From Medakamo hakoo (taxonomy: Eukaryota; Chlorophyta; Trebouxiophyceae; Coccomyxaceae), in NCBI GenBank assembly GCA_026636295.1, contig CP089463.1, positions 868,001 through 932,000 of the forward strand: 64,000 bases of DNA. Direction: 5' to 3'. This document shows positions 20,224 through 31,730 of this stretch, piece after piece. Each line of letters starts with the position of its first letter. Within the stretch, counting starts at the first letter, position 1. Made by a program: the position numbers and the translations under genes. The notes below the pieces were generated by a model. It saw only the letters and a list, made by a program, of their open reading frames with translations. It was not told the DNA's origin and did not search any database.

Positions 20224-20763
20224 ATGTACCTCATGTACACCCTCGACGAGAACGGCAAGCGTGTGTACACGCTCAAGGTACGGGTCGTTTGTTTGTTTTT
20301 TTGCACGCAGCCGTCGAGCCGCCGGCCGACGTTCTAGTGCGTCGCGTCCCGGCCGTGCGTGCGCTGTGACACCATCCGAGTCCCGCCGGACGAGTAGTCG
20401 AGATACTACACGACACATCTGGTGCGGCAAAACGAGGCATGATGCCCTGGCACGCCGTTGCCCGGCCGCACAAGAAATAACCGCGACGGGCCATGCCGTT
20501 CGCAGCCGCCACCGTCGACCTGGGCCTCCAGAGGCCCACCCTCCCTCCCTCCACCCCTCCCTCCTCCTCCGCCGCCTCGCCACCACTCACGCCATCCTCC
20601 CACCACCACAAACAACTCACCGCAGAAATACGTCGGCGACACCCCGACCCACTCCGCCCACCCGGCCCGCTTCTCGCCCGACGACAAGTTCTCCCGCGAG
20701 CGCGTGGAATGCAAGAAACGGTTCGGCCTCCTGCCCACCCAACGCCCGCCGCCGGACCTTTGA
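20224..20763 (+). CDS. NOP10: H/ACA ribonucleoprotein subunit NOP10
   Basis: NOP10 is one of the four core proteins of H/ACA snoRNPs that guide rRNA pseudouridylation. Exons 20224-20277 and 20626-20763 (phase 0) give 63 residues, the normal family length. The two halves read [18 protein letters not shown] and [20 protein letters not shown], then [19 protein letters not shown], which is almost the consensus. As in other eukaryotic NOP10 proteins, the archaeal zinc-binding cysteines are absent. The 348-bp intron is large for such a small gene. It stands between DRE2 and an ArfGAP gene on the same strand, about 150-230 bp from each. Confidence 0.97.
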
Positions 20764-20820
20764 AGGCGTGGAGGGGGCGTGGTGACGGGTGTGCGCTAGA
20801 GGTGGGGGATTCCTTGTACT

Positions 20821-20825
20821 TGTAA
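20821..20825 (+). terminator. Candidate UGUAA poly(A) signal of NOP10
   Basis: TGTAA lies 58 nt after the NOP10 stop codon, a typical distance for a poly(A) signal. Confidence 0.45.
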
Positions 20826-20994
20826 CACCAACGACACGAACGACACGGCGAAAGGCGTTTTTCTTGCGGGGCTGGTCGAGCAAAGACGCGGTGGTGGCCG
20901 AACGCGCGCTGCCCACTCGTGTTTTTTCCTGTGCGGCGGAGAGAGCAAAAACCGTGCGCTCCCGCTCCCTCGCATCACCACACCCCCATCTCCA

Positions 20995-23006
20995 ATGGCG
21001 TCCGCCGAAGCCCTGCGCATCCTGCGCGCCTGCCAGACGGATGACGTGTCGAACAAGGTGCGTGTTTTGATGGCGCGGCGGCCGCTCTGTCTTTTGCGCC
21101 TGTGCGCGCTCCGTCCGCGCGCGCTGCGGTGTCCCTCCGTTTCCACGCCTGCCGCGGGCTTGGAAAGCGTCCGAACGCGGTTCTGCCTCTGCGGTCGATG
21201 ACCAGACGCGACAACGCGTGCCGCGAAAGTGGCGCAAGACCGAGAGGCGCCGCGCCCTGTGCCCCGGCACACGCGGGTGAGAGAGGCCGATTGCGCTTCC
21301 AGGGGTCGCTGAACCACCCAACCCCACTCCACAAAACCCAGACCTGCGTCGACTGCGGCGCGAAAGGCCCCGCCTGGGCGTCCGTCTCGTACGGCATCTT
21401 CATGTGCCTGGAATGCTCTGGCAAGCACCGCGGCCTGGGCGTGCACCTGTCGTTTGTGCGGTGCGTTGGGTGGATGGGCGTGGGTTGGATAGATGGATGG
21501 ATGGATGGAGGAGTGCAATGGTTTCGGGGGCGGGCCTTGGGCATGGCGCCCGCTCCACAACCTGGAACGTGACCCGGTCAGGCATGATGCGATGCCGGGC
21601 CGAATCGGGCGAGCACCAGGGCGCCTTCTGCGGCCACCCAGTCCCCCGCAACCACCGCTCACGCCCTCCATCCCATCCTCAAACCCGACCTCCAAAGCTC
21701 CGTCACCATGGACGCCTGGTCCGCCGACCAGTTGAAACGCATGCAGTTGGGCGGCAACGGCGCGCTCAACGCCTTCCTGGCCGAGTACGGCGTGCCGGCC
21801 GACACCCCCATCCCCCAGAAATACAATTCCCGTGCGGCTGAGTTTTTCAGGGACAAGATTCGGGCCGGGCTGGAAGGTAAAAGCTACAGCCCGCCGCTGA
21901 CGCCCGCGCAAGTGGCGGCAGAGGAAAAGGAGAAAGCCACGGCCGCCAGGGCGGGCGGCATGCAGCACTCCGCCAGCTTCAGCGGCGGCGGCGGCGGTGG
22001 CGCGCGCCGGCCTGGCGGCGGCCGCCTGGGCGGCGGCGCCGGCGCCGGCTGGGACGACTGGGGCAACGATGGACCGACGTCCTCCATGCCCCACGCCGCG
22101 TCGGCCGGCTCCCTCGCCCCGTCCGGCGCGGGCGGCCTGCCGTCGCCCGCCGCCCTCGCCCGGTCGCGCGAAGGCTTCTTCGCCGGCCGGGTCGCGGCCA
22201 ACGCCGCGCGCCGCGACGACGTCCCGCCCTCCCAGGGCGGCAAGTACGTCGGGTTTGGGTCCGGCCCGCCGCCTGGGGCTGGTGGCCGTGGTCGGCGCCC
22301 GGGCGCGTCGGGCAATCCGTCGGTGGACGAGGTGACGGCGGCCCTGTCGCGCGGGCTGGGCGCGCTGGGTTCAGCCGCCCAGGCCGCAAAAGCCGCCGCG
22401 GCTCGTGAGCTCGTGGACGCGGGCGTCGCGGACAAAGCCGCCGAAGTGGCGGCCAAATCCAAAGCGGGCGCTGTGAAAGGGTGGGCCATGTTGAAGGGCG
22501 CCGTGGCCGCGGCGGCGTCGTCCGTGGAAGCGGTCGCGCGCGAGAACGGTGTCGCGGTCGACCTGAGTGCGCTGAAAGGCAGCGGAGGCGGCGGTGGTGC
22601 TGGCGGCCGCCCCGGCCCCAGCGGCGGCGGTGGCGGCTTTGCCGCCTTCGGCTCCGACGACGTGGACCGGTGGGGAGGTCAGGCGGGGCCGTCGGCCGTG
22701 CCGCACCAGCCGCTGCCTGCCGACGACCCGTGGGCGCAGCCGGGCGGCGGCGGTGGTGGCGAACACGGTGGAGGCGGCGGCGGCGACCAGGGCTGGGCCG
22801 CCTTTGACGACGAACCCGCCGCTCCCGAGCCCGCGCCCGCCGCGCCTGGTGGACCGGCATTTGACGGTTTCGACGACGGGTGGGGCGCGCCAAGCACGGC
22901 CGCGCCCGCTGCTGCTGGAAACGGCCGCCGCGTCGCGCCCGAGGGTCTGCAGGGGCTGGGCGCCCAGCCGTCGACGGACAACGACGATGACTGGGGCAAG
23001 TGGTGA
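20995..23006 (+). CDS. ARF GTPase-activating protein (ARFGAP1-like)
   Basis: ArfGAPs stimulate GTP hydrolysis by ARF1 and drive COPI coat release at the Golgi. Exons 20995-21057, 21342-21460 and 21698-23006 give 496 residues. The zinc finger is C23-x2-C26-x16-C43-x2-C46 with the catalytic arginine R51 in [16 protein letters not shown], followed by [20 protein letters not shown] and a short ankyrin-free region ([14 protein letters not shown]). The first intron lies before the finger and the second directly after the arginine loop. The C-terminal half is Gly/Ala/Pro rich with an amphipathic Ala-rich helix (about residues 280-335) that may sense membrane curvature like ALPS motifs, plus repeated Trp/Asp patches (DDWGNDG, DDGWGAP, DDWGKW at the very end) that resemble coatomer-binding WxxF/W motifs. 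These C-terminal roles are inferred. Confidence 0.93.
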
Positions 23007-23238
23007 GGCGGGGTAGGGGTTCAGAGAGAGGGAGGAAGGGAGAGAATTTACGCGACCGTGTCATTTTTTTTTCTGAGCCACAAGACGGACGGAGGATGGG
23101 AGTGGACAGTTGCAGGGGAGTTGGGCGGACGCTCGTGCTGACGGACGTCCGTCGCGCGCCACTCCTCCATTTCTGCGGCCCGGCGCGCCGCTGCTCCCTC
23201 CGAATCTCTCCCTGCTCTCCACACACAAACCCATCACC

Positions 23239-24450
23239 ATGGAGCACATGGTACGCCTAGCAGCGGGCCTGGGCACAGGGCGCGCGTGCCTGCTTTCTGT
23301 CTTGTTTTGCGCTCAGGAAAAAACTCCCTCCTCAACAACAAAAAAACAGAACGCAGACAAGTTCAAGTCGACCATGAACAGCCTGGCTTACGGCGGTGTC
23401 ATGGCAGCGGCGGCCCGGGACCTGCAGAAGGTGCTGTGGCGTGGGAGGGGAGGAAGGGCGGGTGGGAGGGAAACGGCCTCGCATTCCGCTGCATAGGCCC
23501 CGATCGACCGCGACCCCCCAAAAAATCCCAACCTCCCCCCTCTCCCTTAACCGCCCCCCGTCAAACAACAGGAAATGCTGGCCAACGCCGCGACGGCGGC
23601 GCCCACCGGCCGGGACGTGGACATCGACGACCTGCTGGATGACCCGGAGCTGGAGGTGTGTGGGCGTGGGGGGGATATGCGTGCCCGCGCGCGCGCGCGC
23701 CCCCGCACCCCCTCGCCTCCCCTCTCACCACCGCGCCCATGTCATGATGCCCCACCCACCCACCCGCCCACCCACCACCACCAGAAACTCCACGCCGACC
23801 GCCTGGCCTCCCTGCGCCAGGAGGCGGAGCGCCGGGCCGCGACCGACCCGGCCGTCACGGGGCGCCGCCCGGGCGAAGTGGAAACGCTGACGGAGGCGGA
23901 GCTGGTGGCAGCGGCGGCGGCCGCGCCCCGCCTGGTCGCGCACTTTTACCACGACGGCTTCGGCCGCTGCGCCATCCTGGACCGCCACCTGGCCGCCTTG
24001 GCCGCGACCCACACCCGCACCCGCTTCGTCCGCGTCTCCGCGCCCGACTGCCCCTTCCTGACCTCCCGCCTGAACGTCCGCGTGCTGCCGGCCTTGCTGT
24101 CGTTTGTGGGCGGGACGTGCGTCGGGCGGTGCGTCGGCTTTGACGACTACCAGCCGTCGTCCCGGCGGACGGCCGCCATCTCCACGTCGGGCCTGCCTTC
24201 CTTCAACGCGAGCACGCGGCCGGACGCTTTCCCCACCGCCGCCGTCGAGGCCCGCCTGGTGGAGCACGGGTCGGTGTCTTTGGCAGACGCGGCGGCTGCC
24301 CGCGCTGCCGCGGCCGCCGCGGCCGACGGGTGCGGGGACGCGCTGCCGGCTGAGCACGCCCGCCGGGCGGTGCGGAAAGGGGGGCGGGGACGTGGGCGCG
24401 GTGGTGGGTCGTCCGACGCTGACGACAGCGGCAGCGACTGGAGTGATTGA
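23239..24450 (+). CDS. TXNDC9/phosducin-like thioredoxin-fold protein
   Basis: TXNDC9 and PLP-type proteins assist the CCT chaperonin in folding tubulin and actin. Four exons (23239-23250, 23350-23430, 23572-23655, 23785-24450), all phase 0, give 280 residues. The first coding exon is only 12 nt (MEHM). A helical N-terminus with DDLLDDPELE and HADRLASLRQEAERR precedes the thioredoxin fold: VETLTEAELVAAA, RLVAHFYHDGFGRCAILDRH, then FVRVSAPDCPFLTSRLNVRV and LPALLSFVGGTCVGRCVGFD. As in the family, the CxxC active site is lost (GRCAILD). The C-terminus is RG rich and ends in acidic Ser residues, a likely CK2 site. The 3' flank contains the longest CA repeat of the window. Confidence 0.88.
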
Positions 24451-24549
24451 AATACCATCTCAGAGATAAACAAGCAACAGAAAAACCACTCACCCCCCCG
24501 CACGCCCGCACACACACACACACCCTCTCTCTCCACCCGCACACCGCGC

Positions 24550-24698
<149 letters not shown>

Positions 24699-24705
24699 GG
24701 GGATT

Positions 24706-24710
24706 TGTAA
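24706..24710 (+). terminator. Candidate UGUAA poly(A) signal after CA repeat
   Basis: TGTAA lies 255 nt after the TXNDC9-like stop codon, 10 nt beyond the CA repeat. It is the first such motif downstream. Confidence 0.35.
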
Positions 24711-24844
24711 GCTACGGAAGCAACAACTCTCGCTCGTATAAAGAAAGAAAAGGAAAAAAAGGCCCGTCCCATCCACCGACCTCTCGCATCTCATTCACTC
24801 TCTCAACCCCCCACCCACGACCGCGTCACGGCTCTCTGTCCTCT

Positions 24845-27417
24845 TCACGCCTCGACGGCCGCGGACTCGGCGCCGCCATCGTCGGAGACGGCCAGCTTGA
24901 CGCCCACGCCGTCCGCACCAGAACCGACGGAGAAGGCGACGGACACGCCCGCAGGAGGCGCGGACGCAGCCTCCTTTTTCGCGGCGGCGGGCGCGGCGCC
25001 CGACCCACCATCCGCGTCGCCGTCGCCTTTGGGCTCCGGCGCGGACGGGGGGGGCGCAGAGCCGCCGTCAGCGGCCGCAGACGACCCGCCCGAACCACCA
25101 CCGGCCGCCGGCTTGGCGTCCTCGTCGTCTCCCTTTTTCTTGGACGGCGATGGAGCAGGCGCGGCGGCCGGCGCGGCCGGCGCCTCGTCCGCCGACCCGG
25201 CCGGCGACGCGGGCTGTTCAGCGGCCTGGGGCGCGGGCGCAGCCGCCGCCTCCTCGCCCTTCTTGCCGCCCTCTTTTTTCTTGGAAGCGGCCTTGGTCTC
25301 CGCCTCCTTCTTCTTGCCCTCCTCCTCTTCCTCCTCGTCGCCCGTGGGTTTGCCCGCTTTTTTAGCCGCGCGCTTCTCCAAAAACTTGGCCTTGGCAGCC
25401 TCCACCGCGGCCGTCGCGGCCAGCACGTCACCCACCGTCAGCGGCAGGCCGATCTTCAGGGACGCAAAGGCAGCGACAACCTCCAGCGAGTGCGTCAGCG
25501 GCGCGGACGCCGGCGGCGGGGCCGCGGCGACCGCGGCCGCCGCGGCTTTCTTGGCCGCGGCTTTCGCGGCTTTGCCCCGCCGCGCCGCGCCGACGGGGCC
25601 GGCGAGGTCAGACACGTCGTCGGCCGCGCCCTTTTTCTTGGACATGAGCGTGAAGCCGGCGCCCAAGGCGGCAGACGGCGGCGGCGCGGCAGAGCCGGCG
25701 GGCGGGGACGGGCCGTCCGCGCCGCCGCCCGCCTTGGCCGCCGGCGGCGCGCCCGCCCGGTCCAGGTACGCCGCCAGCTGTTCGCACGCCGTCACTTCCT
25801 TGGCGTACGGCTCGCCCGCCATCTCCGCCCGGTGCGCCGCGCGCTCGGCGTCGCGGGCGGCGCGCTCGGCTTCGAAGGCGGCCTGGCGCGCCGCGCGTTC
25901 CTCCTCGCGGGCCGCGCGCGTCGCCTGCTCGGCCGCCCACCACGCGTCGTGCGCCTTTTTCCAGGCCGCGCGCTTGTCCTTGAGCGCGGCGTACGCGCCG
26001 TTGATGGCTTCGCGGGCGGCGTCCCGCTCCGCGATCAGGGACGACACGTCGGGCAGCTTGGCCTTTTCCTTGTTGGTCAGGGCCGCCAGCTCGGACCGCG
26101 CCGCGTCCTCGGCCGCCTTGATCTCGTTGAGCTTGGCGTCGGCGGCCTTGAGCTTTTCGACGAGCGCCGCGCGCGCGCCGTCGTCGGTCGCCAGCTTGCC
26201 AGCGCGGGCTTGGTAAGCCTGGACGGTCGCGCGGGACGCTTTCAGCTTTTTGATCTGGTCCAGGGCCGCCTTTTCTTCGGTGAGCGACAGGGACGAGTGC
26301 TGCATGTGGTGCTGGTGTTTTGGGGGCGGGGACGGGCGGGAAAAGAGCGAAAAGGGTTGAAGCCGCGCGTCGGGCGCAGGGGTGGTGGTGGTGGTGGTGG
26401 GCGCGGGCCGTGCGCGGGCGCGAGCTCCCCCCCTCGCCGCCGCCGCCTCCCCACCCCTTTCCCCGTCTGCCCGCGCGGTAAAACCCGACAAGGCGGTCGC
26501 CAGTCCAATCGGGCTCGGCCCGGCCATACCCCCCGCCCTCCATCCCTCCCCCTCGCCCTTTTCCCGCTCCGCGAAAAACCAATGCTCTCACCTCCAGCTC
26601 CGCGATCTTGGCCTCGATCGCTTCCGGGCTGGTCACCTCCAGCCGGGCCTTCATGTCCCGGGCCTCGGTGCGCAAGGAGTCACGCGCCTTGGTCAGGGCG
26701 TCCAGCTCGGCGCGGACGGCCTGCTTGGCGGCCTGTTGATGAATGGAAAAAGGGAAGGTGGGGGGCGCGCTTGAAAAAAACGACGACGCGTGCGGGTCGG
26801 GCGCGCGGGAAGGGCGCACGGGCGGCGGTGGGCAGCTTTCTGCACCCGGACACGCCGAGACAGGGTCCGTGCCTGCCCAGGCCAGGCAAGGCCAGGGCAG
26901 CCGGGTGTGCGGGACGCCGCCTGCGCAGGGCGTCTTGCCAAGCGATCGCCAACACCTCGCTGGCCGGGCGCGCACACGCATGGCCTGCGCGGGGCGGAAA
27001 GAACGCGAGCCGCGCGCGGGCACGCCGACCACACGTCATCCACCCACCCTCGCGGGTAGAGGCAGGCCGCCGCGCTGCCTCAGCTCCCAAAAGACACGCC
27101 CTCGAGGAACTCACCAGCTGCGCCTTGAACTGGTCGCGCAGGTCGCCCATCTTGGCCCGCGCCGCCGCGACTTCGGGCGACCCGGCCTTGCGCGCCTCCG
27201 CCCGGCCGTCCAGGGCCGCCTTGATCTCCGCGACGCGGGCTTTCTTGGCCTGGATCGTCTTTTCAAGTTCGGCGAGGGCGGCCTGGTGGGCGGCCTTGTC
27301 CGGTTTGGGCAGGCGAGCGACGGGCTTTTTGGCGGGCTTGCTCTCAGCCGCGGGAGCGGCGGCGGCCGCCGCACTGCCGTCGGCGGACGGCGGAGCCGAG
27401 CCGGCGTCGGACGACAT
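24845..27417 (-). CDS. BFR1-like coiled-coil protein
   Basis: Exons 27115-27417, 26592-26732 and 24845-26311 (phase 0) give 636 residues. Long charged helices form a coiled coil from about residue 40 to 320. Signature parts are AELEKTIQAKKARVAEIKAA, TSPEAIEAKIAELE and, after splicing, HHMQHSSLSLTEEKAALDQI followed by KKLKASRATVQAYQARAGKL. This pattern (helix, IDxKIxxLE, HxM, SLTEEKxxLxxIKxL) is shared by BFR1 (a yeast polysome-linked, nuclear-segregation factor) and the plant proton-pump-interactor family. The C-terminal half is Ala/Lys/Glu-rich low complexity. BFR1-like is the better guess because no membrane segment ends the protein; the choice is not certain. The third-exon acceptor was chosen to keep the HxM motif. 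The presumed promoter is at 27418-27942. Confidence 0.75.
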
Positions 27418-27942
27418 GGTGTGAAGGGTGTGGGGCGGGGTGCTGTGCGTCGGTTCCTTGCGCGAAGGCGAGAATGGCAGAGTGAAATGAAAAAGGAGAG
27501 GGAGGGAGAGGGAGGAGGCGCGTGCCGGTTTGCCCACTCCGTGTGAAAACAACAAAAAAAGCGTTCTCTCAGTTACACAACATGTGCGAGCAGCGGACAT
27601 GAAGCAGAGGACACGCTGCGCGCGCGTCTCTCTCGATTCTCCGCTCCATCCCTTATTGGTCGCGGGGTGGGTTGGGAGCAAAACACAGACAAAATGAAAA
27701 AAGGCGCCGGCCCAAAACCACCGAGTAGCGGCGGGGGCTCTCTCCAGGCGCAGCGTGTACACAAACCAGGGGGGGGGGAGGGGGCGCGACGCACGGGCAT
27801 CTCTCTCAAAGCAAACTGTATAAAAAAAGCAAATGCGCTATAAAGAACAGCAAAGAAATGAATGAACGAAAAAAAAAAGTCTCTGTCCAGGCGGGGTGGG
27901 TGGGTGGGTGGGTGGTGGTCGCGGCGTTTGTCTCGGGAGCGC
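27418..27942. other. Intergenic region upstream of BFR1-like gene
   Basis: A 525-bp stretch between the BFR1-like start and the stop of the RRM gene, both on the minus strand. It contains A-rich and G-rich short runs but no recognisable gene. It should hold the RRM gene 3' end and the BFR1-like promoter. Confidence 0.55.
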
Positions 27943-30089
27943 TCAGGTGCCGTCCGCCACGCCCTCCTCTCCACCTTCCCCCTCAACTTCCTCGACGACG
28001 ACGGTCGTGGGCAGGACAGCGGGCGCGGGCGGCGCGCCACCGTCCGCCTCCATCGCCTCACCACCACCGCCGCCTCCCTCCTCACTCCCCGCTTCGTGCG
28101 CGCCACTCCCACTCCCACCGCCGCCGCCGCCACCGCCACCGCCTCCCGGCGCGCGGGGGCACGCCCGCACCGACCGCCCCACTTTCAGGGCCTTGCCGTC
28201 AAAGGGCCCGCCCAGGGTCGCGCCATCCAAGGCGCCGATGGCCCGGCTCGCGGACGACGCGGACGCAAAGGTGAGAAAGGCGAAGCCGCGCGGCGCGCAC
28301 GTCGCCCGGTCCCGGATCAGGGCCGCCTCCAGCACCGGGCCGAACAGGTGGAAGGCGTAGACCAGGGCCAGCTCGTCGACTGTGGGCGCCAAGCCGCCGA
28401 TGTAGATGGTCGAGCCGGGCGGCGGCGGCGGTGGAGGCGGGGCGGCGTCGGCGGCCGGCCGGCCGCCGCCGCCGTCGGCCTCGCACCCACCCTCCTCCGC
28501 CTCCTCGCCCGCGGGCGGCGAGGACGGTGGCGGCGACGACTGCTCGTCGCCGCCCTCGGCTTTCGGCGGCACGGGCAGCGGGTCGGGCAGGCCGTCCCCA
28601 CCGTCCTCGCCGCCGTCCAAGGTCAGCCCCGCCGCCCGCCATGACGCGGCCGCGACGGCGGCGGCCGCGGCGTCGCCGTCGTCGCCTCCACCACCCTCGC
28701 CGCCGCTGTCACCACCACCCTCCTCTCCCCCCTCTTTGCTCCTCGCTTCCCAGGCTTTGATCCGGGCCGCCACTTCGGGCAGCACAGCCGCGCAGGCGGC
28801 CGCGTGCGCGGCGGCGGCCGCGCGCAGCGCGTCGCGCGCCGCCCGGCTGGGCAGCAGCGACGGCGGCGGCGGTCCGCCCAGCGACCGGCCGCCGCCGCCG
28901 CTGCTCAGAGCGCCCAGTGACGCGCCGCGGCCGACCGCTTCCAGGGCGCCGCCGCACGTCAGGCCGACGGAGGTGAGGGAGGACGATCGGGGTGGGGAGG
29001 AGCCGGCCAGAGCGGCGGCGGCGGCGGCAGCGGCGGCGGCGTCGGGCGCCGCGCCGAGGGTGCCCGCGCGCAGGCGCGCCCGCACCTCGTCCGGGCTCAA
29101 CACGCCCTCGGCCGACCGCCACGACCCGGCGCTCGCGCCACCGGCGCCGTGCGACAGGGACATGGAGCGCAGCCGGGCGTTGGAGCCGCCACCGCCGCCG
29201 CCGCTGCCCAGGCGGGGCAAAGAGCCCGGGCGGTGGTGGGCGTGGTGGTGGGCGTGGTGGTGCGAGTGGTGGGCGGCCGCCGCCGCCGCCGCCGCCGCTG
29301 CCGCCGCCGCCGCAGCACTGTGCTGTTGCATGGCCGCCGCCGCGACCGCCGCCATGTGCTGGTGTTGCCCGTACGCGGCCGCCGCCATGGCGTGGTGCGC
29401 CGACGCCCACTGATACGGCTGCGGCGGCGCGGGTGGCGCCGGCACAAACGGCGGCGGCGACTCGACGACGGACGGGGAGCCGGGCGTGTTGGCGCCCGCC
29501 GGCACGTAGACGACTTGGAGCGGCCCGCCTCCGGGTGCTTGCAGGGCGACCGGGTGGAGGGCGGGCTGGTGTGGGGGCGGCCGCGCGCCGGCGCCCGCGG
29601 GCGGCGAGGACGGCGCGGCCGGCGCTGGTTGGCGCGCCGCCGCCGCGCCGCCGCCGCCTGAACAGTCAGCTTGCGGCATGAGGTACGCCCACTGGTAGCC
29701 GGGTGGGAGGGCCTGGCCGGGCGCGTAGAGGACGTGGCCGTGTTGTTGGGCCGGCGGGGCGGCCTGGAGAGGGCAGGGAGGGAGAGGAGGGGTGGGGACG
29801 TTAAGCAGGCGGGCGGGCGGGCGGCGTGGGTGTTTTGACAAAGGGTGCGCCGCTGCGGCAACGGGACCCCCGTTCCGCTCGCGGCCCCGGCGAACCCGCC
29901 CTTTTTTTCGCACTGAAATGTGGCAACGCGTTGTCCGCAGCGGTCACTGTGTGGGTGTCCAGCCCGCCCAAGGCCGGCGCCCCCTCCATTATCAGGGGAG
30001 ACCAGTCCACTGGCGACGCTTTTTCCCCGCATTACCGCTCGACACCAAAAACAACAAAAAAAACTCGCCTCATCCGACGTCGGATCCAT
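27943..30089 (-). CDS. RNA-binding protein with C-terminal RRM; first exon tentative
   Basis: The main exon (27943-29763) encodes 606 residues. It opens with AAPPAQQHGHVLYAPGQALP and PGYQWAYLMPQA, continues through long Ala, His, Pro and Gly tracts, and has one RRM near the end: STIYIGGLAPTVDELALVYA with RNP2 IYIGGL, then FGPVLEAALIRDRATCAPRG and RNP1-like RGFAFLTFAS. A helix-rich stretch RAARDALRAAAAAHAAACAA sits in the middle. A strong pyrimidine-rich acceptor precedes 29763, so an upstream exon is expected. The only phase-compatible exon with an ATG that I see is 30069-30089 (MDPTSDE), which needs a GC-AG donor (GAG followed by GCGAGT). This first exon is a guess. The RRM is confident; targets are unknown. 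Confidence 0.7.
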
Positions 30090-30387
30090 TGAGAGGTTTG
30101 GGCTCATGCAGATTTGGGTCGGTACAAAACTGATGCGTCTGTTGGTGAGTGCGTAGGCTCTCTTATGTGGGTTTGTGCCCGGGACGCGGCGGGGGACAAC
30201 AAGGAAGCCGCGCGCGGTGTCTCGCGAGTGGGGGCCGGCGGGTCGTCACCCCCTGCGCTGCCCCGTCGCGCGCGCGCGCAGTCCCCCCACCGCCGCGGTG
30301 GGGCCCGGGTCGTTGCTTCCATGCTGCTGCTTTGTTTTTCCATGCTGCTTTGTCACAAACACACTCAATTGTCTCCTAGCGCCCCTG

Positions 30388-31696
30388 TCAACCCGTGCTG
30401 GCCGTCGCCGCGGCCGCCGGCGCCGCCGCGCCCGCCCCCGCGTCGACGACGCCACCACTCCCACTGCCCAGCCGGCGGGGGTTCAGCCCCAGCGCCGCCG
30501 CCGACGCCGCCCGCGTGCGCGAGTGCGCCCGGGCCGGCGCCGGCACCCGGTGTTTGGGCGCCGGCCCGGGACTCGACGGCGCGCCGCCGCGGGCCGGCGC
30601 GCGCGCACGCGCGCGCGCGCGGCCGACCCCGTCGTCGCACCGGGCCAGCACCCACTCCAGCTCCCGCTCGGCGAGCGCGGCCGCCCGGCCGGGGGCCAGC
30701 ACGCCCTCCGCCGCCAGCGCGCGCTGGGCCCGGGCCCACCGGCCGATCAGGCGGGGAGAGAGCGCCGGGGACGCGGCCGACGCGGCGGCGGGCGACGCGG
30801 ACGCGGCGCCCAGGCGGAGGGCGTCCTCCGCGGCCGCGGCCGCCGCGTCGGCCGCCGCGTCGGCGACGGCCGTCCACCCATCGCCCGGCGCCGGTTCCAG
30901 GCCGCCGCCGCGGGCGTGGGGGGGCAGGGCCACCGCTTCCGGGTCCCAGCCGGCGACGCGCAGCAGGGCCGCCCGCTCGCGCGGCAGGCGGCCCGCCAGC
31001 CAGGCGGCCGTCGCGCGCAGGGCCAGGCGGCGCGCGGCCGCGTCCAGGGGCGGCGCGGCCAGCGGGGCGGGCGGGCCCGGCGCCGTGCCGACGGTGGGCA
31101 GGGGGCGCCCCGGACCCGCGCCCGCACTCGCCGTGCTGGGCGCACCGCCGGCCGGCCCGCCCCCGCCGTCCGCGCCTAGGGCGGCGATGAAGGCGGCCCG
31201 GCGCTGCCAGGGCTCGGCCTGGAGGGCGACCTCCCCCGGCGTCAGCGTGGGCGGCGGCGTCACGGGCGGGGCCACCATGGCGGGCGGGCGGGACCAGAGC
31301 GCGAACAGCGGCCGGCCGGCGGGCGGGGGCGGCGGCGCGGCCGGCTGGGCGGCGGGCGGGCCGGGCGGCGGCCCGCCGCGCTCGCCGCCGGCCGCCCGCC
31401 CCGCGACCGCCGCTTCCCGGGCCGCCGCGCCGCGCGCGCGCTCCACCTGGCGCACCAGGTCGCCCAGCCCCGCCATGAACTCCGCGTCCGAGCCGGGGGG
31501 CCCGCCCTCGTCGGCGGCCCAGTCGAAGCCGACGGCGTCCAGGCGGGCCGCGACGCAGTCTGGCAGCAGCGCGCGGCGGCGCAGCGCGCGCTGCAGCGCG
31601 CACCACACGGCCAGCGCCCGGCCCCGGCCGCCCGCCGCCCGGGCCCAGGCGATGCCCAGCCAGTCGCCGCCCGCCGTGCCGGGCGCGGACGCGGAC

Positions 31697-31730
<34 letters not shown>

